From NCBI GenBank assembly GCA_902798595.1, contig CADBXE010000002.1, positions 113,531 to 177,530 of the forward strand: a DNA stretch of 64,000 bases, in the 5' to 3' direction. Made by a program: the position numbers and the translations under genes. Below the pieces are notes generated by a model that had not been told where the DNA came from, made no database searches, and saw only the letters and a program-made list of their open reading frames with translations. This document shows positions 33,535 through 42,479 of this stretch, piece after piece; the stretch's first letter is position 1, and each line of letters begins with the position of its first letter. The stretch is from an uncultured Erysipelotrichaceae bacterium. GTDB lineage: Bacteria; Bacillota_I; Bacilli_A; RFN20; CAG-826.

Positions 33535-33556
33535 AGAAAAGAGAGTAAAAAGTATT

Positions 33557-34834
33557 ATGTTTATTGATCGTGCAATTATTGAAGTAAGAAGTGGTAAAGG
33601 TGGCGATGGTGCCATTGCTTTTTTACATGAAAAATACGTTGCTAAAGGTGGACCAGCCGGAGGTAATGGTGGTCGTGGTGGCTCAATCTATTTAAGAGCG
33701 AGTAAAACCATCAATACTCTTTTCAATTTCCGTCATAGTAAAACATTCATCGCTAATGATGGTGAAAAGGGTGGCATTAAGAATCAATATGGCAAATACG
33801 CAGAAGATGTCATCGTCGATGTCCCAGTCGGTACTGTTGTCTATTTGGAAAAAGACAAAGAGTTCTTAGGTGACTTAAACGAAGACGGCAAAATGATCAG
33901 GGTCGCTAAAGGTGGCCGTGGTGGTCGAGGCAATAGCTGCTTCAAAAGTTCCACTAACCGCGTTCCAAAGATTGCGGAAAATGGCGAACCTGGTGAAAGA
34001 AAAAGATTAATCCTTGAACTTAAGTTGTTAGCCGATGTCGGTTTAGTCGGTTTCCCAAGCGTTGGCAAATCTACACTTTTAAGTGTAGTAAGCGCTGCTA
34101 AACCAGAAATCGCTGATTATCCTTTTACTACAATTACACCGAATCTTGGTGTGGTCTCCGTGAAAGATGGTTCTTCCTTCGTGATGGCGGACTTACCAGG
34201 ACTTATTGAAGGTGCCCACTTAGGCAAAGGATTGGGTTTACAGTTCTTAAGGCACATCGAGAGATGTCGTGTAATTGTCCATGTGGTTGATTTATCTGAA
34301 ACAGGTAGAGATCCATATGAAGATTACAAGATCATTAACCAAGAATTAAAAGAATATGGCTTTGCGTTAGATAAAAGACCACAAATCATCGTCGCTAGTA
34401 AGATGGATGAAGAAGGTGCGGATGAAAAGCTCAAGAAATTAGAAAAACAAATTGGTAAAGAAATCATCCCAATTAGTGCTCTTCTCGAAGAGAATATCGA
34501 TAAATTATTATATAAATGTGCAGCGGTCTTAAAAGAAACTCCATTATTCCCACTTTATGACGATAAAGAGGAAGACTTGGATCATAAGACCTACACACTT
34601 GAAGATGAAGAACCATACTTCACCATTAGAAGACTGGACGCTCATACCTGGTCTATTGAAGGTGAAAAGATGCTCAAGTTCTATCACATGACCAATATCT
34701 CCACTGATGAAGGTATGATGGTCTTGATGAGTAAGATTCGCTCTCTTCGCATTGATGACGAATTAGAAAATCGTGGTGCTGAAGATGGAGATACAGTCAT
34801 CTTAGATGACTTTGAATTCGAATACGTGAGGTAA
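33557..34834 (+). CDS. obgE: Obg GTPase (CgtA)
   Basis: A 425-residue GTPase for 50S assembly and stress control. N-terminal glycine-rich Obg fold (GGKGGDGAIAF, GGNGGRGG), central G domain with P-loop VGFPSVGKST (about 160), G3 DLPGLIEGA and G4-type SKMD, then a C-terminal OCT domain (about 345-425) as in Bacillus. It usually follows rpmA, as here, but now has its own promoter after a terminator. The stop is 3 bases before nadE. Confidence 0.98.
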   Translation: MFIDRAIIEVRSGKGGDGAIAFLHEKYVAKGGPAGGNGGRGGSIYLRASKTINTLFNFRHSKTFIANDGEKGGIKNQYGKYAEDVIVDVPVGTVVYLEKDKEFLGDLNEDGKMIRVAKGGRGGRGNSCFKSSTNRVPKIAENGEPGERKRLILELKLLADVGLVGFPSVGKSTLLSVVSAAKPEIADYPFTTITPNLGVVSVKDGSSFVMADLPGLIEGAHLGKGLGLQFLRHIERCRVIVHVVDLSETGRDPYEDYKIINQELKEYGFALDKRPQIIVASKMDEEGADEKLKKLEKQIGKEIIPISALLEENIDKLLYKCAAVLKETPLFPLYDDKEEDLDHKTYTLEDEEPYFTIRRLDAHTWSIEGEKMLKFYHMTNISTDEGMMVLMSKIRSLRIDDELENRGAEDGDTVILDDFEFEYVR

Positions 34835-34837
34835 GAT

Positions 34838-35578
34838 ATGGAATTAGAAACGTATTTGAAAGTTGTCGAAAAATTTTTAAAGGACTACTTAGAGAAAACA
34901 CACTGCCAAAAGTACATTCTTGGTATCTCTGGTGGTGTTGATTCTTCTTTGTGCGCTGCCTTAGCAAGAAACGCTGTCGGTAAAGACCGTTTGCTCTGCT
35001 TAATTCTTCCAATTGAAAGTTCTAAAAAGGATGAGGAAGACGCTAAATTATTAGCGCAAGAATTAGACCTCAACTACGTTGTGGTCGATAATTCAGAAGC
35101 TTTCAAAAGTTTCGTTAAAACCAATGAACAACTTGGTGTGACATTTGATAGAAGCACTTTAGGCAATTTCAAAGCGCGCCTAAGAATGTGCACATTATAT
35201 GCCTACGCACAAAAATATAATGGCTTAGTCATTGGTACTGATAACGCTGACGAAAGATATACCGGTTACTTCACCAAACACGGTGATGGGGCTTGTGATA
35301 TCTTACCAATTGCCCATTTACTTAAAAGCGAAGTCGTTGAAGCTAGTAAGATACTAGGCATTAGCGATTACCTCGCTGAAAGAGTCCCGACAGCCTCATT
35401 ATTCGAGGGACAAACAGACGAAACTGAAATGGGTATCACCTATAAAGATTTAGATAAATACATCTTAGGAGGCAAGGTTGCTCCTGAAGTAGAAGCACGC
35501 ATTGAACATCTCCATAAGATTAGTGAGCATAAACGCGTGCCAACTCCAATGGCGCCAGAATTCAATAGAGGTGAATAA
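34838..35578 (+). CDS. nadE: Ammonia-dependent NAD+ synthetase
   Basis: The 246-residue enzyme converts nicotinate adenine dinucleotide to NAD+ with ATP and ammonia. It has the pyrophosphatase P-loop ISGGVDSS (about 31) and GTDNADERYTGYFTKHGDGA, the NaAD and ATP binding region. No glutaminase domain, so ammonia is the nitrogen donor. GAGGT precedes the ATG. It overlaps a tiny membrane ORF by TAATG. Together with the nadD domain at 60453-61532 it supplies the last two NAD steps. Confidence 0.95.
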   Translation: MELETYLKVVEKFLKDYLEKTHCQKYILGISGGVDSSLCAALARNAVGKDRLLCLILPIESSKKDEEDAKLLAQELDLNYVVVDNSEAFKSFVKTNEQLGVTFDRSTLGNFKARLRMCTLYAYAQKYNGLVIGTDNADERYTGYFTKHGDGACDILPIAHLLKSEVVEASKILGISDYLAERVPTASLFEGQTDETEMGITYKDLDKYILGGKVAPEVEARIEHLHKISEHKRVPTPMAPEFNRGE

Positions 35579-35676
35579 TGAAGGTTAATAAATTAGAGAC
35601 AATTTTCCTTTCTTCTTTATTAAGCGCTTTAGCAGTTTTCCTTTTTATTGTTCTCTTTATCCTCACAAATTTATAG
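35578..35676 (+). CDS. Tiny membrane protein between nadE and ruvA
   Basis: The ATG overlaps the nadE TAA (TAATG), giving a 32-residue peptide: a charged start MKVNKLETI followed by one hydrophobic helix of about 22 residues ending ILTNL. Tight coupling and a clean membrane helix support a real product. No function can be assigned. Confidence 0.5.
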   Translation: MKVNKLETIFLSSLLSALAVFLFIVLFILTNL

Positions 35677-35696
35677 AATTATAGAAGGTAATAAAT

Positions 35697-36248
35697 ATGA
35701 TTTATTCTTTGAAAGGCAAAGTTTTATTAACCGATGGTGACACAGTTGTGGTTGATGTCCATGACGTTGGTTACCAAGTTTTAGTCAGCCATATTAGTGA
35801 CTACGAAGTCGGTCAAGAGGTGTTTTTGTACACCTATAACGTTGTCAGAGAAGATGAACAATATCTTGTCGGCTTCTCATCTTTAGATGAAAAGAAAGTT
35901 TTCTTGGCTTTAATCAAAGTTAAAGGTTTAGGCCCAAAAACTGTCATCGGTGCGTTAAGTGCAACAACAGTGGATGGAGTCAAGAATGCGATTGCCTCTA
36001 ATAACGTTGCCTATTTAAAGAAATTACCAGGCATCGGCGCGAAAGCCGCGAGCCAAATCATCCTCGATCTTAAAGGCGAACTCACTGGCACTAAGGGTGA
36101 TCCTACTGTGTACGATGAAGTGTATGAAGCCTTAAAAGAATTAGGTTTCAAAGGTGCTGCCATTGACCGTGTTTTAGCGACTATCAATGAAAAGGATGCC
36201 GCTCCTGAAGAAATATTACGTTTAGCATTAGCTAAGTTAAAGAAATAA
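35697..36248 (+). CDS. ruvA: Holliday junction DNA helicase subunit RuvA
   Basis: 183 residues. N-terminal OB fold (MIYSLKGKV), helix-hairpin-helix pair ([16 protein letters not shown] and [20 protein letters not shown]) and the small C-terminal domain III that contacts RuvB. It binds four-way junctions as a tetramer. Shine-Dalgarno AGAAGGT. ruvB begins 2 bases after its stop. Confidence 0.97.
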   Translation: MIYSLKGKVLLTDGDTVVVDVHDVGYQVLVSHISDYEVGQEVFLYTYNVVREDEQYLVGFSSLDEKKVFLALIKVKGLGPKTVIGALSATTVDGVKNAIASNNVAYLKKLPGIGAKAASQIILDLKGELTGTKGDPTVYDEVYEALKELGFKGAAIDRVLATINEKDAAPEEILRLALAKLKK

Positions 36249-36249
36249 T

Positions 36250-37260
36250 ATGTCTAGATTACTTGATGCAAATAAGAATAATAGCGAATCTCAAGAAGAG
36301 CTTTCTTTAAGACCACAAACTCTTGATGAATATGTTGGTCAAAAAGACTTAAAAGCTAATCTTAAGGTTTTTATTGGTGCGGCTTTGCATAGAGACGAAC
36401 CTCTTGACCATATTCTTTTTTATGGTCCTCCAGGTTTAGGCAAAACCACATTAGCGTACGTCGTCGCTAACGAGATGCACGCTAACATTCATTTTGTCAA
36501 TGGTCCAGCCCTAGAAAAACCAGGTGATTTAGGCGCTATTTTAAGCAATTTAAACAAAGATGGTGGGGATATTCTCTTCATCGATGAAATTCATAGACTT
36601 CCACGTATTGTGGAAGAAACACTATATAATGCTATGGAAGACTTCAAGTTTTCTGTCGTTATTAACCGCGATACAAGCGCGAGAACATTAACTATTGATT
36701 TGCCACCTTTCACACTCATTGGTGCAACCACCCGAGCGGGCAATCTAAGCGCGCCTTTAAGAAGTAGATTTGGCATCTCTGAGAAGCTCAATTTCTATGA
36801 CATAGATGAATGCGTGAAGATTGTCAAAAGAACCGCGAGAGTCTTTAATACCACAATCGAAGATGCCGCGGCCTTAGAAATTGCTAAGCGTTCACGTGGC
36901 ACGCCACGTATTGCGAACAGATTATTTAGAAGAGTAAGAGACTTCGCTAACTATGCTGGTCAAGATCACATTACCATCAACGATGCTTTACAAGCATTAA
37001 AGGCCTTAAAAGTTGATGAATTAGGTCTTGATGATGTCGATATTAAGTACTTAAAAACCATCATTGAAAGATTTAAAGGTGGACCAGTTGGTTTAGACAC
37101 CTTAGCAAGTGCGATTGGTGAAGAAATTGATAACCTTGAAGACGTCTATGAGCCATATTTATTACAAATTGGTATGATTGATAGAACCGCGAGAGGCCGT
37201 GTCGCCACTGATAAAGCTTATAAGCACTTACAAATCAGTTATCAAACAAAATTATTTTAA
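36250..37260 (+). CDS. ruvB: Holliday junction branch-migration ATPase RuvB
   Basis: A 336-residue AAA+ motor: [13 protein letters not shown], Walker [10 protein letters not shown] (about 62), Walker [11 protein letters not shown], sensor 1 GATTRAG, arginine finger APLRSRFG, C-terminal winged helix ([10 protein letters not shown]...IGRTARGR-type end). Forms hexamers with RuvA. There is no clear Shine-Dalgarno; translation is likely coupled to ruvA. It is followed by a terminator. Confidence 0.98.
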   Translation: MSRLLDANKNNSESQEELSLRPQTLDEYVGQKDLKANLKVFIGAALHRDEPLDHILFYGPPGLGKTTLAYVVANEMHANIHFVNGPALEKPGDLGAILSNLNKDGGDILFIDEIHRLPRIVEETLYNAMEDFKFSVVINRDTSARTLTIDLPPFTLIGATTRAGNLSAPLRSRFGISEKLNFYDIDECVKIVKRTARVFNTTIEDAAALEIAKRSRGTPRIANRLFRRVRDFANYAGQDHITINDALQALKALKVDELGLDDVDIKYLKTIIERFKGGPVGLDTLASAIGEEIDNLEDVYEPYLLQIGMIDRTARGRVATDKAYKHLQISYQTKLF

Positions 37261-37289
37261 TAATTTTATATTAAATAACGAGATTAATT

Positions 37290-37320
37290 GAACAAGAATA
37301 AAGTCTTGTTCTTTTATTTT
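37290..37320 (+). terminator. Intrinsic terminator after ruvB
   Basis: GAACAAGA pairs with TCTTGTTC around ATAAAG, followed by TTTTATTTT. Confidence 0.88.
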
Positions 37321-37342
37321 AGATTTTATCTATATAAAAATA

Positions 37343-37371
37343 TTGAATTACTTATGTAATTAGGGTATATT
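37343..37371 (+). promoter_or_regulatory. Promoter of secDF
   Basis: TTGAAT (37343-37348), 17 nt, TATATT (37366-37371). The ~50-nt leader contains TCGCT/AGCGA pairing and ends in TAGGAGGA. Confidence 0.75.
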
Positions 37372-37427
37372 AGACAATGACGTCGCTTTGCGAGCGAATG
37401 CATACACACGTATTAGGAGGAATAAAT

Positions 37428-40091
37428 ATGCGTAGATTATGGTCACATATTATCATAGCGGCTACTTCGCTATTGATGGTTGGGGCAACATTTGCCACCG
37501 TAGTTACAAATATAAACAGTAATATTGAATTCGAGAAAGGCCGTGAATTAACTTTCCGCGTTGAAGCTAAAGATGCAGATGGTAATCCAGATAAAGATTA
37601 CGTCTTTACCGATACAAAAGCTGTTGAAGATACCGCAAAAATCATGGAAAAGAGATTAGCCGCCGCTGATATCTCTAGCTATAAAGTTGAAACACAAGAT
37701 GTTGATACAATTAAAGTTACATTTGTTCGAGACACCGAACAACAATACCAAATCATTCAAAACTATCTTTCATTCAACGCTACATTAGCGATTTCTAACT
37801 CAAAAGAAACTTATGCTTTGGCCACTGAATTCCTCGATCCAAACAAAAAGGCTTTCTTAGAAACCACTGATGGTTATCCAGCCATTGTTATCCCAATTAA
37901 AAAAGATAATGAATTATTCCAAGCCGTTTATACCGAGGCTAAGGAAATGAGCGATAACAACACTGGTGAAGTGGAAGAAGAGCAACAAAAACAAGAAGGC
38001 GAAGAAGAACAAGAAGCAATTAGACATGCTTACATGTATCTCTGGTACGACTACATTGTTGACTATTATTCATACGATAAAATCAAACAAGGTGCTGAAA
38101 CCTACGACGAAACAATCGCTAATAAGGTCTTAATGACATTTGATGCCGCCAATCCATTCCTCGATGACGACCAAGATGAATTAAGAGCTTATGTCCATCC
38201 AAACGGCAATAATGAAGATTCTGAAATTACTGCTGCTGGTTTAAAAGAAGCTTACCAAAACGCTCATTACTATGTAAACTTACTTAACGCTGGCGAAATG
38301 GAATATCATGTTGAATTCATGTTTTCTAAGAGAGCCAACTGTTCTATCGAAAGTTTAGTTGCTTTAGATGCCCATGAAACAATCGCTTGGAGCAGAACAT
38401 TCATTGCCACATTATGTGCTGTGGCTGTTGTGACATTATTACTCGTCTACTTCTTCAGATTAGGCGCAAGTAGTGTGGCTGTTACATCCATCGTTTCCAC
38501 ATTCTTAGGTTTATTATTTGTCGTCTTACTAGGCGCTGAATATAACGTTGCTGGCTTGGTCGGTTTAATCGCCTTGGCCTTCGTGAGCGTTTCCTCAGGT
38601 GTCGTTTACTTAAGCAAATTTAAAGAAGAATGCTACCGTGGCAGAACTCTTAAGAAAGCTAACTCTGAAGCTGCCAAAAAAGCTTTATTGCCAACATGTG
38701 ACTTACACGTCATCTTAGTGGCTATCGGTGTAGCCTGCTACTTACTCGGTGGTGTCGCAATGAAATCATTCGCTGTTGTCACTATCTTAGGCGGTATTGC
38801 TTCCTTATTATTGAATCTTCTTGGATTCCGTGGCTTACAATGGTTACTTGCTAACGAACAAGGCTTCGCTGGCCGTTATGACTTATTCGATGTTTCCGCT
38901 GATCAAGTCGCTGATGGCTTAGATGAAAGCAAACCTAAATATGAAGGTCCTAACGCTAATAAAGACTTCACAAAGCATCGTAAACCAGTCGCTATTGCTG
39001 CAGCAGCTTTATTGATTGCTAGCGTTGCAACATTAGTCGCCTTTGGTATCAAAGATAAAGGTGCGGTTTATAACACCACATCCCCATATGGAAATAGCCA
39101 ACTTTATGTTGAATATAAATCAGATGTCGCCAACAACACAGCCTTAACTGCTGATGTTAAAGAAACAATCGATGATATCTTACTCAACACCACATTAGGA
39201 AATAATAAGTTAAAAGATATCGTTGAAGTTGAAACATACGACTATGTGACAAAGATTGATGGTACAAAATCTGGTAATGTCACTGCTTACTACGCTTACT
39301 ACCGTATCACATTCGATAGAGCCTTAACTGGTGAAGAAGAAGTGAACAATAATGGTGCTAAAGTTACCATCGCTAAACTCTTCTCAGAAGAAGGTTTATC
39401 CGATGCTGGTATTGCTTTCCCAACAAACACTGTTGTTTCCTTAAAGAATAGTGTGAGAGCAAATGCTGACCAACCATCCTTTGGCCCAATCGCCTTAGCA
39501 ACAGGCGTTGGTATTGCTATTGCCGCCTTCTATCTCTTATTGAGATACAGATTAAGCCGTGGCTTAGCTAACTTAATTGTCGCGACAGGCGCGACAGGCA
39601 TCGCTGCCGGTTTATTAGCGATGGCCCATTTCATTCAAGCAACTTCTTATGCTTCTTTGGCTGTCCCATTTGCTGCAATCTTTACTCTAGTGATAGCTGT
39701 TATCTTAATGAATAGAGAAAGAGAACTCGTTCTTGACGATCGTTCTAAAGATAATTCTGTTGGAAACAGAAATGGCATCATGGTTAAAGCAACAGCCTTA
39801 GCTTCCACACCAATTACTGTGGCGTTTGTTATCGCTTTATATCTCAGCGTGAACTTCTTTGGATTCATGTTCGCTCCAGTTAGTTGGATCTTCTTAGCAA
39901 TCTTCCTAGGCGCAATTATTTCTACCGTCCTTGTATTAGTCTTCTTCGGCCCATTGGCTCAATTCTTCTACAAGTTATTCTCTGGTGTGAAAATTATCAA
40001 ACCAAAAGCCAAGAAAAAGAAAGTTCGCCCAGTGCGCGTTAACAAATCTGCTGAACCAGAAGAAGCAATCTTTATTGGTATTAACGATTAA
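37428..40091 (+). CDS. secDF: Protein-export membrane protein SecDF (fused)
   Basis: The start is the ATG at 37428 after TAGGAGG. An in-frame start at 37377 would encode the leader. The 887-residue single chain carries SecD (first helix LWSHIIIAATSLLMV; extracytoplasmic P1 domain with FEKGRELTFRVEA) and SecF halves, with two groups of membrane helices (about 335-500 and 545-870), as in Bacillus SecDF. It uses the proton gradient to pull translocating proteins out of SecYEG. An acidic Gln/Glu-rich insert lies near residues 180-200. Some SecD motifs are diverged, so the family call rests on layout and neighbours (ruvB before, recJ after). Confidence 0.88.
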   Translation: MRRLWSHIIIAATSLLMVGATFATVVTNINSNIEFEKGRELTFRVEAKDADGNPDKDYVFTDTKAVEDTAKIMEKRLAAADISSYKVETQDVDTIKVTFVRDTEQQYQIIQNYLSFNATLAISNSKETYALATEFLDPNKKAFLETTDGYPAIVIPIKKDNELFQAVYTEAKEMSDNNTGEVEEEQQKQEGEEEQEAIRHAYMYLWYDYIVDYYSYDKIKQGAETYDETIANKVLMTFDAANPFLDDDQDELRAYVHPNGNNEDSEITAAGLKEAYQNAHYYVNLLNAGEMEYHVEFMFSKRANCSIESLVALDAHETIAWSRTFIATLCAVAVVTLLLVYFFRLGASSVAVTSIVSTFLGLLFVVLLGAEYNVAGLVGLIALAFVSVSSGVVYLSKFKEECYRGRTLKKANSEAAKKALLPTCDLHVILVAIGVACYLLGGVAMKSFAVVTILGGIASLLLNLLGFRGLQWLLANEQGFAGRYDLFDVSADQVADGLDESKPKYEGPNANKDFTKHRKPVAIAAAALLIASVATLVAFGIKDKGAVYNTTSPYGNSQLYVEYKSDVANNTALTADVKETIDDILLNTTLGNNKLKDIVEVETYDYVTKIDGTKSGNVTAYYAYYRITFDRALTGEEEVNNNGAKVTIAKLFSEEGLSDAGIAFPTNTVVSLKNSVRANADQPSFGPIALATGVGIAIAAFYLLLRYRLSRGLANLIVATGATGIAAGLLAMAHFIQATSYASLAVPFAAIFTLVIAVILMNRERELVLDDRSKDNSVGNRNGIMVKATALASTPITVAFVIALYLSVNFFGFMFAPVSWIFLAIFLGAIISTVLVLVFFGPLAQFFYKLFSGVKIIKPKAKKKKVRPVRVNKSAEPEEAIFIGIND

Positions 40092-40096
40092 TTTAT

Positions 40097-40126
40097 AAGG
40101 CTGCTTTAAAAAGCGGCCTTTATTTT
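40097..40126 (+). terminator. Intrinsic terminator after secDF
   Basis: AAGGC-T-GCTTT pairs with AAAGC-G-GCCTT, then TTATTTT. The T-tract runs straight into the recJ -10 box. Confidence 0.78.
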
Positions 40127-40127
40127 A

Positions 40128-40133
40128 TAAAAT
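40128..40133 (+). promoter_or_regulatory. -10 box, leaderless promoter of recJ
   Basis: TAAAAT followed by exactly 6 nt (TTAACT) and the ATG at 40140. A weak TTTAAA -35 lies 17 nt upstream within the terminator stem. Confidence 0.45.
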
Positions 40134-40139
40134 TTAACT

Positions 40140-41705
40140 ATGGAACAATTATTCAAAAGACTTTTAGAGTATTATCAAATCGACGAAAACGAATATCAAA
40201 AACTCATCGCACCAGTTGACGAAGATAATTTCGCTATGGGTCATACATTCAAAGATATCGATAAGTGCGTGGAAGTAGTGAGACGCGCTATCGATGAAAA
40301 GAAGAAGATATTTATATATGGTGACTATGATTGTGATGGCATTATGTCCATCTCCATTTTGGTCAAAATGTTTAGCTATCTTAACTATCCAGTATCCTAC
40401 CATGTTCCAAGTAGATATTTGGATGGTTATGGCTTAACCCTCAAATACGCTGAAGAATTAGTGAAAGATGGCTATAACTTACTCATTACAGTCGATAACG
40501 GAATTACCGCTTTTGAAGGCATTGAATATGCAAAAAAACACGGCTTAGATGTTTTGATATTCGATCATCACCAAGCTGACCCGGTTTTGCCTGTTGCTGA
40601 TTATATTCTTCACCCAGTTGTTTCTAACTTTGGCGAAGTAGCTACAAGTGCAGGTTTTGTGACTTTCATGTTCTCTAAAGCATTCCTAGGCAGATATGAT
40701 AAATATCTAGCAACGCTAGCGGCTATCTCTGTCGTCTCTGATATGATGCCTCTTAGAGAATATAACCGTAATCTTCTTAGACTAGTGATAAACGAATATC
40801 ATGATGGCGAATTCTTTAATATTGATTTATTAAAAGAAAAAGAAGTCTTTAATGAAACCGCCATTGGCATGAAAATCGCCCCAAAAGTCAACGCTGTGGG
40901 ACGTTTAATTGAAGATGAGGATTCTCTTAAGAAGACCGTCGAGTTCTTCACTAAAGATGACAAAGAACTTCTTTTAAACTACAACGAGTGGATAAATTCC
41001 GTGAACAATGAGCGAAAAGACCTCACTAAACTCGCAGTCGAAAATAGTAAAGAAATAGATACGAGTAAAGATGCAATTATTGCTGTCATCAATGAAAAAG
41101 AAGGTGTTATTGGTTTAATTGCTAATTATTTCGCTAAAAAATACCACAAGCCAACCATTATTTTTGCCATTGATCAAAGTGGTGATGTTTATAAAGGCTC
41201 ATGTCGCGCCCCTAAGGGGTTTAATGTCGTTGACGCATTTAATGAGTTAGACAGATTCATGTTGACCGCCGGTGGACACGCTTCTGCTGGTGGCTGCTCT
41301 GTCAAAAAAGAGTTATTCGAAGACTTTAAAGTGGCGTTTAATGAGTTAGCAAAAAACACTGTCATCGAAGAGAGTGAAGAAGAAACAATCCCATTATTTA
41401 TTAATGATATTAATCGTGAAAACTATGATTTAGTACAGTCATTTTCTCCATTTGGAGAAACATGGCCCTCCCCACACTTTAAATTATCGCGCATTAGAAC
41501 CCAATCACTCATGTATTCACGCGATACACAACATATCTTAACAAGTATTGGTCAAACATCACGTTTAACTGGCTTCTATTTCCCAAAAGAAAAGATTAGC
41601 GAATATCAATTTGTTGATATGATTGGGACATTGCGTTTATCAACTTATTACACAAAGACCACAGTGGAATTTCTCATCAGTGATATTTCTGAGAGCGAAA
41701 AATAA
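40140..41705 (+). CDS. recJ: Single-strand DNA exonuclease RecJ (short form)
   Basis: The 521-residue protein has DHH motifs GDYDCDGIMS (about 61), VDNGITAFEG, IFDHHQAD (about 142), the DHHA1 signature GGHASAGGCS (about 379) and an OB-like C-terminus. It degrades single-stranded DNA 5' to 3' in repair. It is shorter than Bacillus RecJ (~780), lacking the C-terminal extra domain. No Shine-Dalgarno; see the promoter entry. Position between secDF and rel matches Bacilli order. Confidence 0.92.
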   Translation: MEQLFKRLLEYYQIDENEYQKLIAPVDEDNFAMGHTFKDIDKCVEVVRRAIDEKKKIFIYGDYDCDGIMSISILVKMFSYLNYPVSYHVPSRYLDGYGLTLKYAEELVKDGYNLLITVDNGITAFEGIEYAKKHGLDVLIFDHHQADPVLPVADYILHPVVSNFGEVATSAGFVTFMFSKAFLGRYDKYLATLAAISVVSDMMPLREYNRNLLRLVINEYHDGEFFNIDLLKEKEVFNETAIGMKIAPKVNAVGRLIEDEDSLKKTVEFFTKDDKELLLNYNEWINSVNNERKDLTKLAVENSKEIDTSKDAIIAVINEKEGVIGLIANYFAKKYHKPTIIFAIDQSGDVYKGSCRAPKGFNVVDAFNELDRFMLTAGGHASAGGCSVKKELFEDFKVAFNELAKNTVIEESEEETIPLFINDINRENYDLVQSFSPFGETWPSPHFKLSRIRTQSLMYSRDTQHILTSIGQTSRLTGFYFPKEKISEYQFVDMIGTLRLSTYYTKTTVEFLISDISESEK

Positions 41706-41712
41706 TAAACTG

Positions 41713-41721
41713 TGTCATAAT
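41713..41721 (+). promoter_or_regulatory. Extended -10 promoter, leaderless
   Basis: TGT-CATAAT (hexamer 41716-41721) followed by exactly 6 nt (GTTTCT) and the ATG at 41728. Confidence 0.5.
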
Positions 41722-41727
41722 GTTTCT

Positions 41728-42390
41728 ATGAAAAAGTCTCGTTTATTAGTTTTACCCGCTATTTTTGTTCTAGTTGCCTGCAAAGAAGTAAGCATCGGTT
41801 TCACCATGGAAGAACATGAAAAAGGCTGGGATAATTCAATAGATCAAACTTCACAACGTACAAAAGTTGATTCATATTCATATCGTAACAACGATGTCTT
41901 AGATAATAGTGGCTTGACTGCCGCTACTATGACTTTTCAAAACATCACTAGATCAGAAACTAATGTCAAAGATGTAGATATCATTCAATCGTATATCAAG
42001 ATTGATAAAGAAATATTTGATTACGCATATGCTCCATTATATTTCAGCACTAAAGAAGAAGGCTTTGCCTTTTTAGGCGTTGATTCAACTTATGTTGATG
42101 GAGAAATAACATTCTGTTTCACCGAAGATATTAAAAATGTGGAAATTACCGCAAAACAATATAGCTATGTCAAAACCTCATTTAACGAAGACCAATTAAT
42201 CGTTGATGCAGATGTCGCCATTAGCGTTAATAACTCTGGATTTATTAAGGTTAATGGTGAGGCTCATGAAGACACACAAACAGTTGACTCCACAGTTTGC
42301 GCATTCAAGTTAGCAGAACCAACAAAGTCCATTAATATAAAAGTCGGACAGTATCGCGCAATTTTAGAAAAAATTGTTCTCTATTATTAG
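41728..42390 (+). CDS. Predicted lipoprotein of unknown function
   Basis: The start is the ATG at 41728 (MKKSRLLVL), placed by the signal peptide and by the -10 box 6 nt upstream. The longer in-frame start at 41623 overlaps recJ. The 220 residues have a short signal peptide with lipobox LVAC (Cys about 19), then a polar, beta-rich exterior domain without recognised motifs. There is no Shine-Dalgarno. It lies before the ABC exporter pair, but a weak terminator separates them. Confidence 0.8.
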   Translation: MKKSRLLVLPAIFVLVACKEVSIGFTMEEHEKGWDNSIDQTSQRTKVDSYSYRNNDVLDNSGLTAATMTFQNITRSETNVKDVDIIQSYIKIDKEIFDYAYAPLYFSTKEEGFAFLGVDSTYVDGEITFCFTEDIKNVEITAKQYSYVKTSFNEDQLIVDADVAISVNNSGFIKVNGEAHEDTQTVDSTVCAFKLAEPTKSINIKVGQYRAILEKIVLYY

Positions 42391-42416
42391 GGTTTTGTCA
42401 CTTTATTAAAATAAAA

Positions 42417-42437
42417 AACGCTTTTCAGTGTTGTTTT
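42417..42437 (+). terminator. Weak terminator after lipoprotein gene
   Basis: AACGCT pairs with AGTGTT (one G-U) around TTTC, followed by GTTTT. Only moderately convincing. Confidence 0.4.
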
Positions 42438-42479
42438 AAGATTTTGTCATGTTAATATTTATTGCAACGAGAACCTATT

